Assembly: GCA_003956705.1 (NCBI GenBank)
Contig: QZCP01000050.1
Location: 81,689 to 145,688 of the forward strand
Length of the DNA stretch: 64,000 bases
From: Brevipalpus yothersi
Taxonomy: Eukaryota > Arthropoda > Arachnida > Trombidiformes > Tenuipalpidae
Direction: 5' to 3'
This document shows, piece by piece, positions 49,856 to 60,663 of the stretch (its first letter is position 1; each line of letters opens with the position of its first letter). The translations under genes were made by a program, and so were the position numbers. The notes beneath the pieces are model-generated. The model did no database searches. It was not told where the DNA came from and was given only the letters and a program-made list of their open reading frames with translations.

Positions 49856-50314
49856 TGAAGTGGCTGATAGTGATTCTCTCCCGAAGATTACATTTATTAT
49901 TAATTAGATAATAGCTGCTGAGCAATCAGACGGTGAGCCGACTTCAACAACATGGACAAAATCATAACATTAAGGCAAACAAAACCAGCGATCTCTACTA
50001 CTACTAAAAGGCACAAACATTTAACCAATTATCGTGAATTCAGTTGGCTAAAAATGAAAACATCATCATCATTCGAAAAGTGAAGGTATGCAATAATAAG
50101 CGATCTGCTTGATACATCTTTCCCGATAGCAACAAGTTTTACAGTTACTTGCAGATTCAATCAGGAAATGGATCAACAAATCGATAAAAAATCAGTTCCG
50201 CACAAAGAGTAGTTTACAAGAGCGAGCACTCCTATGGAGTACTCTAAGACCCACTAGCGTACCAAACTTGTTTTTAGCGTACTTGCTAGAGTTCTGGCAA
50301 CTAACTAGTATTTT

Positions 50315-50495
50315 TTCGATAATTTTTGGCCATCTGATAGATGCCCAAAAATTGAGGTGATAATTTTTGGCCACGATATCAACGACAAAAAAACTGGTCA
50401 AACCGTCTGATAGATGAAAATTTTCGTCTATCAGGCGTGATAAAGTGGCCAAAAATTATCTCTTGGATCTAATCTCGTGGCCAAAAATTATCTCT
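50315..50495. repeat. Fold-back (MITE-like) repeat
   Basis: The core word GATAATTTTTGGCCA occurs on the + strand near 50318 and 50358, and its complement TGGCCAAAAATTATC occurs near 50446 and 50478. Between them lies a 28-base palindrome at 50407-50434 (arms CTGATAGATGAAAA / TTTTCGTCTATCAG, one mismatch). The whole could fold into a long hairpin. No open frame is inside. This resembles a small non-autonomous fold-back element, but no target-site duplication was established. Confidence 0.7.
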
Positions 50496-50604
50496 AGAAC
50501 AGGAAACTGGACAAACTGAAAAAATCAACTGTAAGCGTCGTCTGTCGATTGTTCAAAGAATTATTTCACTTCATCATTAAGTCTACTCTTTGGTTCCGCA
50601 AGTT

Positions 50605-50608
<4 letters not shown>

Positions 50609-50673
<65 letters not shown>
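50609..50673. repeat. (GA)n microsatellite, about 32 units
   Basis: An uninterrupted alternating GA run of about 65 bases lies 350 bases upstream of the PTRHD1 start codon. Confidence 0.95.
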
Positions 50674-50675
<2 letters not shown>

Positions 50676-51021
50676 AAATGAAACTGGTTCAAAGCCGGCA
50701 TGTTTTCAAAGTTTTGTTTTCACTTCTGAACTCGTGGCTTTGTTTGGAGGCGTGTCCTAAGCAAAACACAAACTTTCACATCTCTAGTCAATCAATTTAT
50801 CTATTTCCCTCTCTGTCTCTCTCATATTATCACTCCAATTGGATCGATTCCAAATTGCTTCGAGTCATCCTCCATCAAATCATCTAGTAACCACTACTGT
50901 CTGTTCCTTTGGAAAATCTCTCAAACAAATCTTACCGTACAGAGACAGGACAATTTCGATCGATCCTAGGAGATCGTTCCTTACATCATTAAAATTTGCT
51001 TGGATCAACTCTTTCATAATC

Positions 51022-51433
51022 ATGCCCATTGTTCAGTACATCGTAGTGCGAGGAGATCTTGGTTGGCCATTGGGTGCTCTAATGGGTATGTTTATCATCA
51101 ATCTAATCGATATTGTATGAAAATAAATTTGACTATCTTCTATATCTTCCGTTTACAGCTCAAGCCTGTCATGCATCTGTAGCGGCTGTCACCAAGTTTA
51201 ACGGTCATGAGGATACCAAAGCTTACCTACGAGAACTCGAGACAATGCACAAGGTTGTTCTAAAGGCTAGTGAAGAACAGTTGACACATCTCACCACAAA
51301 CTTTTCGGCTAATAATATTGATCATTACCTGTGGAGAGAGATGCCTGAAAATATCGTTACTAGTTTGGCTACACGGCCTTATGAGAAAAAGATTATTCTC
51401 CCCCTTGTGAAACATCTGAAACTGTTTGATTGA
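51022..51433 (+). CDS. PTRHD1: PTRHD1-like peptidyl-tRNA hydrolase-domain protein
   Basis: This small protein has the Pth2-type peptidyl-tRNA hydrolase fold. Exons 51022-51085 and 51159-51433 join in phase 1 and give 112 aa (human PTRHD1 140, which has a longer N-terminus). The start MPIVQYIVVRGDLGWPLGAL and the motif AQACHASVAAV match the fold's first strand and helix. ELETMHKVVLKASEEQL and NIDHYLWREMPENI are PTRHD1 features. No other in-frame ATG lies upstream. Enzymatic activity in this subfamily is uncertain. Confidence 0.93.
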
Positions 51434-51703
51434 AAATTTGAGGTTCTATTTTTAGATGTAAATAAACTTGGTCGAATATTAAAGAACACATTGACTATCA
51501 CTGATTTATCATAAATCAAGAAATTTTTCTACTTCCCCTGAAAATTAGCTCAAAAACATCTTTTGTTGGTGGACTTCACTGGTCAATTCAAATATTCTTG
51601 AACATGATAAAATGATTTAACTATCGAAAGCAGACAAAAGCATCTGAAAGAAATGGAATCTAACTGTGTGCTTGTTGAGAATCGAGTCTTTCCAAATTAA
51701 TCA
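51434..51703. other. Convergent 3' flanks of PTRHD1 and catalase-like gene 1
   Basis: A 270-base spacer with a PTRHD1 polyadenylation hexamer at 51461-51466. No coding signal. Confidence 0.5.
51461..51466 (+). terminator. Polyadenylation signal of PTRHD1
   Basis: AATAAA lies 28 bases after the stop codon in the sense orientation. Confidence 0.6.
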
Positions 51704-53483
51704 CTACTCGGATGTGTTTCCTAGATAAGGTAAAAACTTCTCATAGAATTTGATATTGATAAGCTTAATCTGTCTCAGTGCAGCATTTTGTATAAATCTA
51801 TCAAGTCCAGAGAATTCCATCCATAAGCGTTTTACAATTCGATTCTGTTCAGATTCATCCCATCTATTCCATGTTTTGTTCAACTGAAAAATGGGTTGAA
51901 AACAAAAAAAATTGAATGCTTAGGATGAAAAGTGGGAAATTGGCTACCTGAGAATAGTTGTCATCACCAATTGTATTAAATCTTTTCACCAATGCTGGAT
52001 TTTTGATTTTTCCAGCTAAGATATAATCTTCCAAAGAATCTTTGGTTGAACCAAACGAATTGGGGTAATAATTGGGTTCAAATCTTCCTTTTCTTGCACC
52101 AGCACAATCTCCACCGTTCACATATGGAGTGTTGCTAAACAATGGTTTATTCAGCGCAATTTCCCCGAAGTTTGATCCTAGTCTGTTCAAATATACGTAG
52201 TAAAATGGGACGTAAAATGGGGGAATAATTTTTGCAAACTTACCTGTGTCTTTGAGCATCTAAATATACTTGACCTCTTCCATGCATTAGTTTATCGCCA
52301 AAAGCCACCTCAATTCCTGGGATCATGTTTGTAGGATTGAATGCCAACTGCTCTACTTGAGCAAAATAATTCGATGGATTCTCATTCAGAACTATTTCAC
52401 CAATAGGGATTGGAGTGAAGATATCCTCATCCCATATCTATGAGGGAAACAATTTTTGTTATTCTTAATTAGCCAGTGATGAGAACAACTCACTTTGCTG
52501 GAATCGAAAGGGTTGAAATCCAGCTTATTCACCATATCTGGAGCTATGATCTGAGCTCTCAGTTCCCATTTTAGGCCATGTCCTCTCTCTATTGCTAAGA
52601 ATATATCTCGGGAATAGTAATCAGGTATATTTCTTGCGAGTTCTTCAGCTACTTCATCTTTCATATATCGAGCCTTGATTAGTGGCTCGAGAGAAAATCT
52701 TGCGAATACATGAGTACCTCCATTGTTGACAAGCTTCAAAGTTTGAGGTGTTCTAGACTTCATCATTCGCAAAGACTCGGGAAAAGCTGAATCAGCTTCA
52801 TCATAGATAGTCGTGTACAAGACTTCTGGTGCCAAAGAAGCCAAATCCCACTTTCGATTCAGATTAAGAAGAGAATCTATTCCTGGGGCTTGTGAGCGAA
52901 CTGCATCTGGTATTCTCATAGGATCTCGAACGATGCTAGGATTAGTTACAGACACGATATCCAAGCTACCCTCGTCAGTATAAAATCGTAGTGCCATAGA
53001 GTGCCCAATGGTTCCCTCGAATGTTTCAGATGTACCAATACCAATCACACCGAACCCCAATCGAACAGCAACTTTGAGACGCTTTCCTACTTCAGTGAAT
53101 AATTTTGCTTTCGTAAATTGGTTCAACGAATTATGTTTGCAAACGAAATAACCGAAGGCTCCTATTCCATGTGGAAATGCTGCTCGAGAAACTGTTCGTT
53201 CTCTAACAAAGTTTCCCATTTTTTCTAGAAATTTAGTATCTGGTAAAACTTTCGGGCCATTTTTGCTTTTCATTTCTGAGGGTCTAATATTTTTCAATTC
53301 ATTGAAAGAGTTACTCTTCCTTATAAATGATTTCTCACCAGATATCTAATAAAACAGTCTATAGGTTAGTTGCTCAAACTCCAAACAGAAGGAAATATTA
53401 TAGAGGAGCTTACTCACTTCATTAGTCCATATGAATGTGGTTTCACTTAGCAAAAGGAATATAAATGTTAAAGGATGCTTCAT
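51704..53483 (-). CDS. Secreted catalase-fold haem protein lacking catalytic His (copy 1)
   Basis: Exons 53483..53418, 53345..52494, 52437..52244, 52182..51948 and 51883..51704 (intron phases 0, 0, 2, 0) give 508 aa, the usual catalase length. Exon 1 encodes a hydrophobic signal peptide (MKHPLTFIFLLL...), so the product is probably secreted; catalases are normally peroxisomal or cytosolic. The fold is clear: GIGAFGYF, AVRLGF, ALRFYTDEG, PQTLKLVN, FNPFD, NPSNYFAQVEQLAF, PNYYPNSFG, KRFNTIGDDNYSQV. The proximal haem Tyr (about Tyr364) and its Arg (about Arg360) are kept in GRGQVYLDAQRHR. At the distal site the signature reads VRERTVSRAAFPHG: Phe79 replaces the catalytic His and Ser replaces the Glu. 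The Asn-containing GNNTPIFF stretch is SVTNPSIV. Catalase activity is therefore not expected; haem binding is possible. It diverges from the carotenoid oxygenase gene. Confidence 0.9.
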
Positions 53484-54850
53484 CTCACCCATCAAAGAGG
53501 TGTACTAACGTTTGAATGATCTTATTTTCGCAACTAGATATGAAGTTGAGATATTATCTCGGCTCAGCTGGCTAATTTTCACTCATAAATGACACATCTG
53601 TGCTTCATCAGCATTTTATGATTCCATATCGCTCCAGATTTCTGTTCAACAAACAAGCTTGAAATTCAGAGAGCAATGACACTGGCATGTATTATGTGAA
53701 GTCTATTTAACAATTAAGGGGAATTCATCTGACTCGATCCTATATTTACTCCAAAAAGATGCTTTCCCCTTAATTGTTAAATTGTGTTGTGTGATGAGAT
53801 GACGTATTTTTCTACCAATTGACTTGTACTGATGAGGTAACAAGACGAAGTAACTCATAGTCTATATCTCACAATAAAATTGATTGAAATCGAGATTTTC
53901 AACTAAAAAGTTTCAAATTCTTTTGAAGGAATTATTCAGAAACTTGGAAAGGGGAATTAAGATAGGATTCATAGGATAGGATCGCTTGTAAGAATTTCCC
54001 CTCTTCAGATTAACTCGAATCTTCTGAATAAGTAACTCGAATGATAGAAGAGACAGTCGGATGAACAAGCTACGGTTAATCCTGAAGTCTCGTTAACTTT
54101 TAATTCATATTCGTTTTGATTAATTTTCAATCAATGATGCTTTACAGTTAATCACATTCAAGAAGACAGGACAGACGTTCAGCAAACATACAAATTGTAT
54201 TCTCTCTCTCTTTCTTCTTTCTCTCTCGCATAGAATAAGTTCCAACACAGTAGAAAGTTCCCTACAAAGTTTCTCACTCAAATGAATAGAGTGAGAAAAG
54301 AGAGAGAAAAGAGAGAGACAATCGGTAGCTGTTTGTAAACAAGAAATCATATGCTTGATGAATGAAATTTTTTACTCACTTGTTACTACACACACATCAA
54401 TTCATGATGCTTCATCAGATTGAATGATGAATATTTTCTTAATTTAGTTTTCTTTAGTCATTTTCTTGGTGCTAATTGATCTTGTTGTGTTGTTGAATTA
54501 ATTTGTTCAAATCTGTGTATATGAGTCTGTTGGTGGCGAGCGATGACAATTATTCGTCATAGTACCAAAAAGCGTTCTTAGAAGAACTTGCCGATTAAGG
54601 GCATTGAGTGCAACTGCTGATCTTTTGCATCACTTACAGAAGTGGTGAGTTGTATTTCCTTTTTACTCATGATATTCTTCTTGACGTGATGATTGCGATT
54701 AATGTGTCGACTCTGTGTTCACCTACATGTACTCTATGTATTCAGGGGAGCTTTGTCATCTGAAAGGCTTCACATTGACAAGAAGGATCAAATATTCGAA
54801 GGATCATCAAGGATAAGGAGTGAGAAATATCGATCAGAACATTCATAAAG
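53484..54850. promoter_or_regulatory. Divergent region between catalase-like gene 1 (-) and carotenoid oxygenase (+)
   Basis: About 1.4 kb carries both upstream regions, including a perfect 19-base inverted repeat (53705-53782) and CT/GA-rich patches near 54204-54318. Frames here are short and domainless. Confidence 0.5.
53705..53782. repeat. Perfect 19-base inverted repeat with 40-base loop
   Basis: ATTTAACAATTAAGGGGAA at 53705-53723 is repeated as its exact reverse complement at 53764-53782. The 78-base unit can form a stable hairpin. It may be a tiny MITE or a regulatory palindrome about 220 bases upstream of the catalase-like start codon. Confidence 0.9.
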
Positions 54851-57161
54851 ATGAAGTTAGCAAACATGGGAAGACCATTAACATCACTTCAGCATCTGAG
54901 ATATCCACAGAGTCATATCTTCACCATTGTCAGATGCCTCACAAATATGGAAAAATTATCTGTCGCCACTTCTATACCTCATCTTCGTTCATGTACAGAA
55001 GAATGTGCCGAGCCAGTTGAGGCCAAAGTCAAAGGTAATGATTATCAATGTGATTTGAAAGAAGCAAAGTTCTCTCACCCAATCAACTGTTTACTCAATC
55101 CGTTCTGATATTGGTGAACAAGATTATTTTCCTCCCTCCATTGAATACATATTCTGATTGTTCTGTCTCTCTCATCAGGAACGATACCCAAATGGGTTAA
55201 AGGCTACTTATTACGCAATGGACCAGGTCTTAGAGAGATTGGTGAGGATAAATTTCAACATCTCTTCGATGGTATGGCATTATTGCATCAATTTGAAATT
55301 GAAGATGGTCGAATTCATTATCGCAACAAATTTTTACGAAGTGAAGCGTATGCAAAAAATATGAAAGCCAATCGGATTGTCGTCTCCGATTTTGGTACTC
55401 GAGGATGCCCTGATCCATGTAAAAATATTCTCTCTCGATACATGTCTTACTATTCGTTCCAAAGTTTTACTGACAATGACGCTGTGAGCATATATCCAAT
55501 CGGTGATCAATTATATGCATCGACTGAATCAACTTTTATCCGACGAATCAACCCAACCAATCTTGATTCTTTGGAAGGCGTTGATATTAACAAATTTGTT
55601 GCTGTTAACACTCAAACTGCACATCCTCATATTGAACATGATGGTATCGTTTACAATCTTGGAAGCAATTTTTCCGGTAAAGGTTCTTACAATCTGGTGA
55701 AAATTGATCCTAACAAGAAATCTGGTGATTTTCCCAATACTGAGATCTTATGTTCTCTACCCGTTCGTCAGCGAGGCTATCCAAGTTATTATCATAGTTT
55801 TTGTTTCACTGAAAATTATATCATTTTCATTGAGCAAGCTCTGGTATTTTCTATCCCTCAAATTCTTCTCAGTCATTTTCTGGGACGACCGTTCTGCGAT
55901 TCTTTCAGTTGGCGACCAGAATATCGCGTAAGTCTCAGTTTTCGCTTACACTCGTCTTTACTTTGATTCAGAGTTAAATATACTAATTTTTCTCCCCTAA
56001 ACATAGAATCGCTTCAATGTGATAAGCAAGAAAACCGGTGAACTTATTTCGGATAAATTTGTCAGCGAACCATTTGCATTCTTCCATACCATCAACGCCT
56101 ATGAGGACGATGGACACGTAGTGTGTGACATATGCTGCTATCGAGATGGTACAATAGTAAATGCTCTCTTTGCTGAAAGTGTTATCGAAGTGCAACAGAA
56201 AGCAATAGAAGGAAAAATTCATGAAACAAAATATGGACAAAGTCTACAATCTCAGGCCCGAAGATATGTGATACCATTACATGATCAGCCTCCCAAAGTA
56301 AGAAATATCATTCGAATCTTATCTGAACCTAAAATTTCAACCTATATACTCCTAATTTTGTCATACCAGTCGGGTGATAATCTCATTGGATTGAAAAATT
56401 CTCAAGCAAAAGCGTTCAAAAAAGGAGATGAAGTTCATCTCGATTTTGAACCCCTCACACCGATGGGTAAGAAGATTTTCATCTCCTCAGCCATTCTATT
56501 TTTATGAAAAGAATCATTTTTCTTGCTGCAGCTACCAATGCTTCAGAGATGCCTCAGATAAACTATCAAGGTAATAATGGTCGTAAATATTCCTATTTCT
56601 ACTCACTAACAAGAAGAGATGATTTTCTCGCTCAATTGGTAAGTTTTTTCCCAAACCTGATACCATTTTGCTATGGAGCAGTCAGAAAAATCGTAAAATT
56701 CATTTTTTAGCCCATTTATAATCAGAATTAATCTCTTTTACAAACACTAGATGAAATGTGATGTCAGCAATAGAACGAGTAAAATATGGTCAGAAGAACA
56801 CTGTTTACCTTCTGAACCTATTTTCGTTCCTCGCCCCAATGCCACTTCAGAAGACGATGGTAAGAAAATACCTTAAATTTCTCAACAAAATCAGTTTCAC
56901 TACAATCATTTGAAATGTTAAACGATCCATCGAATGATCACAAATATTTCGAAAACTATCCCTTCAGAACTAATTGCAATCTCCTTTCAATTTTCAGGAG
57001 TTGTTCTATCAGCCGTCCTTTCTGATCAAGTTGACAATAAAGGATTTCTACTCGTTTTGGATGGCAAATCGTTTAAAGAGGTTGCTCGAGCGGAATTCCA
57101 AACACCTTCACCAATTCCTGCCGATTTTCATGGAATTTTCTGGAATAAGTTTTCCGCATAG
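54851..57161 (+). CDS. Carotenoid oxygenase (BCO/ninaB/RPE65 family)
   Basis: This non-haem iron enzyme cleaves (or isomerises and cleaves) carotenoids to retinoids or apocarotenoids. Exons 54851-55034, 55179-55927, 56007-56297, 56370-56466, 56532-56638, 56751-56859 and 56998-57161 join in phase and give 566 aa. All four iron-ligand histidine contexts are present: TAHPH (about residue 210), YYHSF, FFHTINAYEDDG and ADFHGIF. Other family marks are YLLRNGPG, FDGMALLHQF, ANRIVVSDFGT, PDPCKNILSR and EPIFVPRP. The first 60 residues are weakly conserved; a later ATG (54947) would remove 32 of them. The family includes cleaving enzymes and isomerases, and sequence reading alone does not decide between them. 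Its stop lies 40 bases from the stop of the converging PDZ-PH gene. Confidence 0.94.
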
Positions 57162-57201
57162 ACCATTGTATTCCTATCAATTCCATCTAATCGTTACCTT
57201 A

Positions 57202-59944
57202 TTATTTGTTTTTAAATCTATTTTGCTTGAATAATTGAATATTTATGCCCTGATCGATTCTTGCCTCACCTTGATGAGATCCATCGGCCCTTTCAATTGC
57301 TAGAGCTTCATGGAGCAGTTTGTTGAGCTCTTTCTCAAATTGAGGTAGCGAAAATTCTTCATCTCGTTCCTCATCAAATTCTCTAAAATAATCTTCAATC
57401 ATGATGAAGGATTGAAACTCACCGAAACACTTGTATTAGAGATGATAAAATCAAGGTGCTTCGAAAAATCGTCCTACTGAAGTAAAAAAGAATAAACTCG
57501 AAACTCTCACGATTATGATCAGACAGCTTTGTGTGGCAAGCGGAATTCAAGTTATCGATCGAGTAAGATTATGTTATTCTTTTTGAGTATTAGTATGAGT
57601 ATTACAGTTTTATATCTCTCATTAACGAAAAGATGATCTACTTTGCATAGATATAGCTGAAGTTTCCAAAAAAGAAATGTTTTTCATGATTATTTTTGCA
57701 ATGTTCTCGCTTAAATAAATTTAATTTTGCAATTAGTTGTTCCCAGCAACGTTTGGAGCACTTCGTGAGAGCATAAGCAACCTGATCGATTTGAGTTATT
57801 TCAATCCGCTTGTCGATTAAATATTCAAGTGCAGCAACATCTGAATGAAGAAAAACTTTCAGCAAGCATAGAATTTACGCAAAAACTCAGATTTACCGTT
57901 TTTTGTCGATCTTAGACTCAGCCATTATCCATAATCGTTTCATTTTTCCATCAGGGAGCGGAATTTCAAATGTATTTCTTTTTCTAACCAAAGAATTACT
58001 TTGAACTTTATAGCCTTGTAGATAGAAAACTCCTAGAAAAATTTTGAACTTTACTAGCTCTCCAATTTGGATCGAGGATTGGTGGTTGATCCACTACTAT
58101 AACACAATGTTTCCATAACTTTCTTTTTTGACCAAGAATACCCAGGTCCACGACAATCAGGCTCTCGTATAACCATCGGACGATAGTGAATATTTCCTAA
58201 AGTTCTTTCGATGTATGGATCGGTTTAACATACAAAAAACTTAGACAAACACTTTTGAAATTGACATTCAGGGCTCGAACATGGAATAGTACAGTATCTA
58301 ATCGACAAGCAAAACTTACCCTGGTAATTTTACTTGCAGCCGAATTTATCCAGTCTATCCATCGAGAAAAACTTTCTTCGTCTGTAGTACACAAATAGCT
58401 ACATGAATCCTCTAGTTTACCCAGTCGAATTGTTTGATGAGAATCGCCTGTTGGAGATAGAATTAAGGAGGCTGTGTAGCCATGGAGGTTTATCACTCCC
58501 AAGAGTTTCACATCCTAAAAGAATGCGGAAAAATTCGAAGATGAAAACTCGTAAGAGAACTATTAGAGTTGAACACCTAAAAAATATTCGAGATTTGCAT
58601 CGGATGATATAAATTACCTTCATATGAGAATACCAATATAAACAACAGTCTGTTCTCAGGACAAACCAACGTTTTTTCCATCCGCTCGATCCTGAGCTCA
58701 TGCCATGGGCATCGGACTCACTTTTTCGATAGATATATCCACTAAAAATCGTATCTTCACCTTCTTTCATCTCTTTTCCACTTTCTCGTAATTTTGTACA
58801 TGTTCTTGCAAACTCCAGCTTCAGAACATCCGATCCTATTAGAACAAATGAAGATATTCGATAAGTTTCTGACAAGTTTAGTGTCTAAAAAATTACATAT
58901 CCTCTTTCAGAGTTCTAAGATCCTATTTAAATAATTTCTTGAGTTTTCTCATCAATATGTGCCAAGCGAACAACTTCCGAATGTGATGCATCCAGAACAT
59001 TTACACCATTAACAGATACAACAATATCACCAACTTCTAGGCCATAAGATTCAGCTGGTGTATTAATACTTGCGGAAAGTCACAAAAATACAGTTTGATT
59101 AATCCGAAAGTTCTGATTGCCTCAAATTTTTCAACTTTCCAAGCAAGAAAATGAATTCTCACCACGTTTTATTGCAAAAACTACAACTGGACGACTTCCA
59201 TGAAATCTGAACCCGAATTCGCCATTACTTTTGGTGACTTTTACTCTCTTTTCGAGGACTGAAATAGAACAAAAGTATTTATAAATCATCGTTTTCAGTT
59301 TGAAAGGGTGAAAACCTACCGAAATTATTTTCTTTCAGTCGACTGTAAAGTTCTATTGAGGCTCTTCGATGTATCATTCGATGAGTTATGGCCTCATAAT
59401 GTTTTCTGAACTCTTTTTCAGACACAGTGCTGTCAGTTGATTCCATTTCTTCGAATTTCCCAGCCTCACTCGAGATAGAAGAATGATCTGAACTCGAGTT
59501 AGTGGCTGAGGATATGTCTTTGGTCATTTGCCGTTGGATCCATATTCTGAATTCGTCTCTCTTATTTATGTACAACCATGAAGCACACTTATAAGCATCA
59601 GAGTAGACTCCAATGTCTTCATCGTCATCACGCTTGTAGGCCATCATGTCATCAATCGTTACCGATTTTCTGTATGGAGCTTTTTGAGAACTTTCCCTAG
59701 ATTTTCGAGCCACTGGATAAGGTTTTCAATGTTCTGAAGGTGAAGTTTCGCCAACCGAAGCCTGATACTTGCTGCTTGAGGATATTTCTCCATGTTCTAC
59801 GCTTTTACTTGAGACTCGATCACTCTGACTCGTCCAAGAATCATAGCCAGCACTTGCAATTTGTGTCGGTTGTTGATTTAGTCGGTCGCTCGGATTCGGT
59901 TGACTGCCTTCCAACATCCTTATCAGCATTGGCACTTCATTCAT
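57202..59944 (-). CDS. PDZ-PH adaptor protein, family not assigned
   Basis: I do not recognise the family. Exons with matching phase: 59944..59809, 59712..59320, 59258..59163, one starting at 59054, 58835..58618, 58514..58320, 58093..57897 and 57382..57202. The PDZ domain has EFGFRFHGSRPVVVFAIKR, then ESYGLEVGDIVVSVNGVNV and SHSEVVRLAH, and appears to resume at SDVLKLEFARTC. A PH domain follows (SGYIYRKSE ... GWKKRWFVLRTDCCLYWYS ... RLGKLEDSCSYLCTTDEESFSRWIDWI). Exon 7 has a second PH-like stretch (GVFYLQGYKVQ ... FEIPLPDGKMKRLWIMAE). The tail is acidic (EFDEERDEEFSLPQFEKEL). The N-terminal 180 residues are Ser-rich with RKHYEAITHRMIHRRASIEL. No canonical donor was found at the end of the exon from 59054, so that junction (about 58950 to 58835) is uncertain. 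A scaffold role at phosphoinositide membranes is inferred. Confidence 0.65.
57383..57896 (-). other. Last intron of the PDZ-PH gene, with an orphan open frame
   Basis: Donor GTAAAT and acceptor TTATTTTAG join CG|A in phase and lead straight into the acidic last exon. A minus-strand frame at 57638-57865 inside it (EYLIDKRIEITQIDQVAYAL) begins after a good acceptor but in the wrong phase for the preceding exon, so it is left out. It could be an alternative exon or chance. Confidence 0.5.
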
Positions 59945-60663
59945 GACTCTTCACCTTAGAACTGGTATCATCTCGTAGCTTATTCTCGTTCGAATTCTGA
60001 CTCTTGACTGAGCCTGACTCTAATTGAATGTTTTAAAACCTCCGAATTTATTAGTTATTAGTTTTCGAGTGTTCATGGTAGAAAGCATAAACACTCGAAG
60101 CAGGTAGAAAATTTGCTTTCTTAATCTTTTGTTGCATGTAATAACTTTAGAGCTTCAAGTATTTTATGCATAATTGTTTCTCAAAATTTGACCTTCTTTT
60201 TGAGAATTCAAATTTCCAAGAAGAATGAGAAATTCCAAATTTTCTCACACATCTTCCAACAGGCTAGAAGAAGAACAACTCGAACTCAACTATTTTCCTT
60301 CTCAACTAACTCCACATTTTGATCGGTTCGATTTAGACAGAGAAGATTTATGGTTTTGGATAGGGTGCTGAATCTTTTCATCATAGACTTTCCTCGGGGA
60401 ATACTGATGACTGACTACATTCTTACGAGCATTTTCTTCGCGTTTTAATCAATTTGCATCTTATTCAGAGCTTATCTGCTAATTCAGTTAGAAATTTGAT
60501 TTTTTTCGATCCTTTCGAGAAAATCTATTTGTAAAATATGCATTCATTTTGATGGTTATATATGCTTGAGCAATTGAATAAGAATGAGAAGAATACATAA
60601 TTTAGCTCAATAAACAGAGTAATTGCTCACTGAGCTCAATTTTTTCCTGACAAATTCCCGTAC
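59945..60663. other. Spacer between PDZ-PH gene and catalase-like gene 2
   Basis: AT-rich, no coding signal. The block at about 60600-60650 (AGCTCAATAAACAGAG ... TGAGCTCAA) is repeated at 62669-62707 beside the decayed third copy, which shows that the duplicated unit included the 3' flank. Confidence 0.55.

Larger units (their letters stand above)
49856..51021. promoter_or_regulatory. Divergent region between SLC35B4-like gene (-) and PTRHD1 (+)
   Basis: About 1.2 kb carries both promoters, a fold-back repeat (50315-50495) and a long GA run (50609-50673). An in-frame extension upstream of the PTRHD1 ATG (from 50839) begins at TTG and is not counted as coding. Confidence 0.5.

Noticed and set aside
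50839..51021. N-terminal extension of PTRHD1
   Set aside because: The open frame upstream of the ATG starts at TTG; the only in-frame ATG is at 51022 and fits the family start.
51704..53483. Calling the two catalase-like genes ordinary catalases
   Set aside because: The distal His and the Asn stretch needed for catalysis are missing in both, and both have signal peptides.
57638..57865. Minus-strand frame as an extra exon of the PDZ-PH gene
   Set aside because: Its acceptor phase does not match the preceding donor, while the next exon at 57382 does.
58030..58096. Apparent frameshift in the PDZ-PH gene near 58040
   Set aside because: The shift appears only if the exon is started at 58195. 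Starting it at the acceptor just before 58093 gives one continuous frame in the required phase.
59713..59808. In-frame TGA (59728-59726) between two coding halves of the PDZ-PH gene, suggesting a nonsense mutation or stop readthrough
   Set aside because: A 96-nt intron with donor AA|GTAAAA and acceptor CTTATCCAG removes the stop and joins the halves in phase, so no special event is needed.
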